A stretch of 64,000 nt of DNA from Polytrichum commune (Eukaryota > Streptophyta > Polytrichopsida > Polytrichales > Polytrichaceae): contig OX485806.1 in NCBI GenBank assembly GCA_950295325.1, positions 21,080,001 to 21,144,000 of the forward strand, given 5' to 3'. Below are positions 58,654 through 64,000 of the stretch, piece by piece. Position 1 is the first letter of the stretch. The number at the start of each line of letters is the position of its first letter. The notes below the pieces were generated by a model. That model was given only the letters and a program-made list of their open reading frames with translations, did no database searches and was not told the DNA's origin. The position numbers were made by a program, and so were the translations under genes.

Positions 58654-59710
58654 CTCCTTCATACTTCCAAATAAACGAGCCTCAATAAGTGACCCTACCA
58701 TAAAAGCACAAATGTTGCATATTTTCTAGAGGTCCTTTGTACATGTACAAAACTACGAGTTATAATTTGTGTAGCATATGTATACGTAGTACGAAAAAGT
58801 TCAAATTAGTACCCCTTTTGTGCACTCATGTATACTTATACGTGTTATGAAGGTGCACCCTCCCCAAGCCACGACCTTGGAATATGCCAATTATATCATG
58901 TGGGCTCCCAAACAAAGTAAGAAATTTGTTTACTATTCATACATTTAGTCTGACACTTGGAAATTTGGGTGGAGTTATACTCCTAGCACTATTCACATGA
59001 AACATTGTTCATCCCGGTATTGTTCACTAAAAATATTATTCATAGCAACACGGTCATTGAAAATACTGACATTATTTACAATGCTCATACTATTCATACC
59101 AACACTATTCATTATTCTTACCGGCATCAGTCTCCTCTTATTTTCTAAGTTTCTTCCCATGAAGGTAAGACAGTGGAGGCGCATGTCAGATGCTAAATAT
59201 AGGATGGGAACACAACCGTGCAGGTGAATAATGTTACATGAGAGCATGGGCGCTACTAAAAGATGGCTTACATGGGACGTTGTTTGGGTTTCTAGATAGA
59301 TCCCCATCTTTGAAAATAATAACGTTTCCTCCATGAGCTCCTACTGTAGACATGTAGATAGAAACTCCGGTCCCTTTTTAGCAAGGGGCCGGCGTGAATA
59401 AAGTGTCCATCCGTAATGTACTGTAGACACCACATATGGACATGATTTAATGGAATGTCAAAAATTAATCGCCAACGTCCCATGGTGGCTTCTCCAGCTA
59501 AAGGCTCAATAGCCACGGTATCTGCAAATAAACCTTCACATCTAGTGTATCCACCTATTGTAAGGATAGCCAATAAACTCTACCACTGTAGCAAAGGGAC
59601 TCTTGAACAAAGTAGGGCCAACGGGCTCAAATTCATGTAAGTGGAAATGCGGGTGTTAAATTTCCTTTTCTTTTCCTTTCACACCTAGTTTAACTTTTGA
59701 CATAAGATAA
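58654..59710. other. Spacer; weak protein-like minus-strand text
   Basis: ATTCAT-rich repeats at about 58990-59120. Minus-strand frames at 59292-59573 and 58993-59334 look somewhat protein-like but match nothing I know and are interrupted. No gene called. Confidence 0.3.
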
Positions 59711-60357
59711 CTACATCATTTATGGTATTTAGTGTCACTTACTATTCGGAGTTATGTTGTGCTATAACATCTTACTATAGTCTCATCTTTTTACCAACAA
59801 AGGCCACAGTGGTTGTTTGGACACTATAAAACATTAACATCTTTACTTGGTAAAGAATTCACACTAACAATAAAATGTTATAAGGTGGAAATACCATAAC
59901 CCGTGAAAATAAAGTGATTCGCATTGAAGATCTGGTCTGACAATCATGAGATAATTTTCCAAGATAAACGAGAAGGATTCATGAAGACTGAAAGTTGTTT
60001 CATGTTTTTTTGTCATATACAAAAAATGCTACAATTTTTCAAAATGGAAAGTTGTCCAACCCCCTACTCGTTCACTAGATTCTCCCTACACCGAACATGG
60101 TAATCCGCATTTTCATACAGAACATCGCTTAAATTGGTTACCTCATGAGTACATTAACACTTGAATCTCATTGGCTACACTAAGTGTACACGCATTGAAG
60201 TTGCTGCCGAGTCATGATCCGTTTTAGAAATGACACTTCACCATTATGACAGTGGTCTACTACACGGCTAGAGGGTGGTTAATGGGTTATGGTATTTCTA
60301 CCTTAATTGTGCGTAACTCCGAATAGTAAGTGACACTAAGTATCATATGTGGTGTAC
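59711..60357. mobile_element. DNA element (~647 bp) of the ATATTTAGTGT terminus family, copy E
   Basis: Left end CTACATCATTTATGGTATTT then AGTGTCACTTACTATTCGGAGTTATG. The right end is its complement, CGTAACTCCGAATAGTAAGTGACACT then AAGTATCATATGTGGTGTAC. Terminal inverted repeats span about 46 bp. A second inner pair (GGTGGAAATACCATAACCCG and GGGTTATGGTATTTCTACC) also exists. The outer sequence matches the MITE copies A-D, so this may be a longer member. No open frame inside. Confidence 0.82.
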
Positions 60358-60548
60358 TTTGGCTTGCTGTGTTGTAAATACACGATGCTAGCCTTGGGAT
60401 TGGTTGCATTAGATGCAACATAAAGGGGGGGGGGGGGGGCTATAAGGACCCCATCCTAGACTGTATAAGCACTTCATGTTTTTCATATCTGCTTCTATGT
60501 GCTATGAAAGATGGTATATATTGAAGTGAGACTAATTAAACACCCAGC

Positions 60549-61850
60549 TTGAAAGTTTGTGTCTCTCTTTCACTTTGGAGACGCGATGTGGATGATGCGT
60601 TGGAGGACGGATCGCAACAAATGGAGATGATGTTGGAGGTCATGCAAGAAGGAAGACATGAGCCAGGACGATCGATGTGGGCAGAGTTCTCGGGCACAGT
60701 GAGGGAAATGCCAGCACTTGTGTTTGGAGGTGGTGACACAGACGAAGGGTGGATTCATTCCAAGCATGGACGGGGGAGTTGCATAGAGTTTGGTGCAGGT
60801 GATCGTGCACAAACGAGGGTAGACGAAACGGCAGGCCATGGGAATTTGAATCTAAATTTATCGCCCGAGAAGCTGGATGCAACCGACGCCATGCACGGGA
60901 GGGAGAGGAATGCAACACCCAATGCAAGGGGGCCGGGAAGCTGAGGTGGGGGTCGGGGATCAGGACGAGGCACAGGGCGTGTCAAGCGGCCTCCTACGGT
61001 TCATCCACAATATAGGTCCACGGCAAGTGTTCCAACCATGAGCCCCTTCCATTTCTCAATGCTTATATTCATTTATCATGCATGTGAGTGGACGGGCATG
61101 TAGTTGAAGTGTGGAAAACAACATGGATGGCAAAGTTGGTCGCAAGATCTTGTCCGAGCCGGAGCACAATGCTAGGTGCTACATCCTGGCAATGGAATAA
61201 GACCAATGACGAAAGGAATTGCCGGCAACACACCTCTGAGGAGCACAGAAGAGGGCATTGGCCGAAGCTTGTTGACAGAACTATGCGAGAATGGGCAACA
61301 AATGGTGAAGGTCACCAAGTTGCATAAAAAAAACACCGAGCTAATGTTTTCGTAAGAGAATGCACGCTCCAAGTACCTCGACGACTATGTCACGCCCCCC
61401 CCCCCCCCCCAGCGCCCAACAACACCTTCGTCACGTGGTCCACACGGTATTTGGCAGAGAAGGAGGAGGCGGCTTGAGAGTTAGCAGAATGGCGCCAAGC
61501 ATGCGCATTTTTGTGTGCAATGGGCAGCATGAACACCAAGCACGGACATTGTAGTTGCAAAAAGGCGGTTGGAGACATTTTTGAGAAATTCATGCATGAT
61601 AGTTGCTCTCATGCACAGACGCACAATTTGTTTGCAATGTGTTGCTTTGGGGGGAAAGGTGCAACTTGGCTCATGTTTCAGGAACTCTGCAGCACAATGT
61701 TGTGGACAATGTATGTATGGCAGAGCTGGAGGGAGGGTGTGGCAATACGAAGCCCTCCAAGACATCCGTTTTACTCAAAATTCCCAATAGATGCATTGTG
61801 GTGTTCATTGTAGACGCGTCGCTTTGATTGCATTGAATACCTTCATGTGA
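60549..61850 (+). pseudogene. Decayed protein-coding gene of unknown family
   Basis: GC-richer than its surroundings. The first frame (60549-60944, 131 codons) begins with an acidic helical stretch (DVDDALEDGSQQMEMMLEVM). Further on, in other frames, comes text of real-protein character: LLTELCENGQQMVKVTKLH, then KNTELMF, a TAA, ENARSKYLDDYV and a Pro run (61267-61395), the last interrupted by a 16-C run. I recognise no domain. It may be a transposon accessory protein or a host pseudogene. Confidence 0.35.
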
Positions 61851-63160
61851 AGGGAACCGTTTTGCGAGCAGACAACCACAACGGTAAACAATGCTCTTAG
61901 AGATTGTATTTTCTTATTTCTTACTATGAATACATTGTTTCCATTGTACAAAAACATAGAAAATAATCCCTGCTCATGAATAGTCCAACACGCTTAGATT
62001 GTCCAACGTATACGGTATTTTCGTTTATTTGCAAAAATCACATATTTATGCCATATGAATAGGCCAATACGTAAATGCCCAAATACCTCATAGTACTCTA
62101 AACCAAAAAATACGAACGCAAACAATAAAAATACAAAATATGGCCACGAACAAAGAAAACACAAAAGACGGCCACCCATGTCAATACGCATGGTGTGGCA
62201 AGCAATGTGGGCGATTCCAAATACCTTGGTGTTTCCGCTAACATGCACGGTTGTAAATGCTTCATGTGCGCAGTAATTGTTTGTAATAAATATGTGAAGT
62301 CAAGGTTGATTGCAAAACACCAAACATACTTTCAACACACTGAAGATGCAAAAATGTAGACACACTTTGGATAGACATTTCTCCATAAATAGGATTGGCC
62401 CAAGTGACACTGCATCCACAGTGGCCTGAATCACCAGCCCAATCCCTGACACATGTGTTGGTCGCAAAACACTGTCATTTTTTTGTCCTTTTGATGTGGG
62501 AAAGAATCCCCATTCCTTCTAGTGATGAAAAATGCTTTGGGGCTACTTTGATCGATGGTACCGTTCAAAGCACTATTCACGAGCTTGAATGAACAATTTA
62601 TGCCTCATCAAGTTTTGATGCAAAGATTAGAAGATCCTCTTGTATTATTCTCCCTCTTTAGTATGACACGTTTGGGAAACACAAAAAGGTCATATTGTCA
62701 AGGTGTCGTCTTTCCATTAATATAACAAATGGTGAAAAGTTGTCCTATTATTGAGGAAATACAAAAACATAAGTAATATGAGCTTTAAAATATACATATA
62801 ATGAGGTTAAGCAATATAGATGGTGTGAAATAATACCTTAAAACTCCAAAAAAATACAAATATTCTCAAGAATTCTTGAAATAGGAGTCCAAAGATTTAT
62901 GGTGTTGCCTACCCAAGTTAGTAACCGTCATCTTAAACACCGGTTTCGTTAAAAGTGCAATTCAATAAGTAAAACTACACATGAACAAATTATTGCAAAC
63001 ACATAGATTTCAATGAAAATATGACCATATTTAAATTTTCTTGGTTATAAATATGGGTACATTTTTCTCAATGTGCTTGGTCATTAATCAAATTATAATT
63101 AGGTAAGACTTGATTGACAATCCATTTGATAAAGTTGTGTGTGTGTACTTGGAGGTATGA
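61851..63160. other. AT-rich sequence; nothing recognised
   Basis: No gene or repeat boundary found; short chance frames only. Confidence 0.35.
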
Positions 63161-63163
63161 AAT

Positions 63164-63600
63164 GTGCCTCACTACCTTAGAATTAGATAAAGTTACTTAT
63201 TCGTTCGGAGAATGTGGTATGTGCCTCACCCTCTCAAACCCAAACAAAACTAAAGACTGTTATAAAGGATGTGACATGTGCCCCACCCCCTCAAACCTGA
63301 ACAAAACTAATTACTGCGACAGGGAGTGTGACATGTGCCTCACCGCCTCAAACGTGAACAAAACTAATTAACCTTATAGAGGGTGTAACATGTGCCTCAC
63401 CCCTTAAAACCCGAGAAAAACTAATTATCGTTAAAGATGGTGTAGCATGTGCATCACCCCCACAAACCCGAACAAAGATAATTATTGATATTGAGGGTGT
63501 GGCCCACCCCCTCAAACTTGAACAAAACTAATTATGGCTATACAAGGTGTGGCATGTGCCTCACCCCTACACACCCGAACATAGCTAATTACCATTATGA
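63164..63600. repeat. 57-bp minisatellite (about eight units)
   Basis: The phrase GTGCCTCACC or close variants starts at 63164, 63221, 63278, 63335, 63392 and 63449 (exact 57-bp steps), then 63499 (a 7-bp deletion) and 63556. Each unit ends with an AACAAAACTAATTA-like stretch. Since 57 is 19 codons, the first units keep a plus-strand frame with a repeating Cys-rich peptide (unit resembling MCLTxSNxNKTN), open over 63114-63371. Coding is possible but not supported by any start context or domain. Confidence 0.93.
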
Positions 63601-63699
63601 AGGGTATGGCTAATTACTGTTATAAAGGGTTTAGGTATGAGTCGAATGGCGCCACCGGCACACTTATAAAATTTCAAGTCTAAATTCTTAAACCTGTGC

Positions 63700-64000
63700 A
63701 TGGTAGAACAATACAAACTTGGTCAACACATATAAGATTAAAAATTGCACATTCGAACTTACCTAAAATGGCGCTTAGGGTTTAGGTCAAGTTCTCTCAC
63801 TCCTGTCTACCCACTTTTCTTTTCTGCCGCCGCTCTTCTCCGATGCATGTTTACTTCGGCGCTTGCTTTCTCTCGCTTTAGTGATCTACGACGTCAACGT
63901 TGTTTTCCTTGGTACCTACTCACTCCTTGATCTTATTGTTGTATATCGAAAGTTTAGGGTGTTTCACTAAATCATCGAACTCGTTGCCATAGATTCTCAA
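63700..64000 (+). promoter_or_regulatory. Possible promoter/5' leader of a gene beyond the right edge
   Basis: A telo-box-like TTAGGGTTTAGG (63775-63786), followed by a pyrimidine-rich leader (CTCTCACTCCTG, TTTTCTTTTCTGCCGCCGC), resembles 5' regions of plant housekeeping and ribosomal-protein genes. No convincing long frame begins inside the window, so the gene itself is not seen. Confidence 0.25.

Noticed and set aside
62000..62250. Hydrophobic minus-strand frame as a membrane protein
   Set aside because: T/A-rich sequence gives Phe/Leu/Ile-rich translations by chance; no start context or homologue recognised.
63775..63786. TTAGGGTTTAGG as telomeric repeat
   Set aside because: Fewer than two full TTTAGGG units; more likely a promoter telo-box.

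Overview
The window is nuclear DNA from a large, repeat-rich eukaryotic genome, almost certainly a green plant (streptophyte). The evidence is spliced genes with short GT-AG introns, a plant-type peroxisomal malonyl-CoA decarboxylase, a nuclear-type tRNA-Ile(AAT), and MULE, hAT, LINE, LTR and MITE families typical of plants. I cannot name the species; compact introns and low overall GC would fit a bryophyte or another non-seed plant, but that is inference. No bacterial, organellar or viral operon structure is visible.

Layout. 0.1-5.0 kb: a decayed MULE-like transposase gene (minus) with a C-terminal SWIM zinc finger, split by a solo LTR. 5.0-6.8 kb: two related short basic coding modules. 6.8-10.05 kb: a satellite-like array with a ~170-bp period whose units carry a perfect 16-bp palindrome, interrupted by unrelated sequence and a long (AAGGGG)n tract. 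10.1-14.1 kb: directly after the array, a multi-exon gene (plus) whose C-terminal half has the permuted motif order of beta-class DNA (N4-cytosine/N6-adenine) methyltransferases, with a degenerate catalytic motif and stop codons in its apparent first exon. 15.4 kb: an intact tRNA-Ile, with a decayed copy 1.2 kb downstream. 16.9-19.0 kb: MITEs and a long foldback. 19.5-24.7 kb: the clearest host gene, malonyl-CoA decarboxylase (plus, about 15 exons, C-terminal SKL). 24.7-33.2 kb: MITEs, a (TG)n tract, G-rich sequence, a LINE (minus, poly-A end at 29.33 kb) and a Tourist-like MITE with TTA duplications. 33.2-40.8 kb: a long stretch without recognisable genes or repeats, holding one miRNA-precursor-like hairpin at 38.44 kb. 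40.8-56.6 kb: AT-rich debris of hAT and LINE elements, including a complete 1,150-bp hAT insertion with a perfect 8-bp target duplication at 51.36-52.51 kb. 56.67-58.65 kb: a complete 1,979-bp solo LTR with TCGTC duplications, related to the one in the MULE. 59.7-60.4 kb: a MITE-like element. 60.5-61.9 kb: a decayed gene of unknown family. 63.16-63.6 kb: a 57-bp minisatellite. The right edge may hold the start of a gene.

The only confidently functional loci are the tRNA-Ile and the malonyl-CoA decarboxylase. The most unusual is the methyltransferase-like gene with the palindrome array upstream. Whether the two are functionally linked is unproven.
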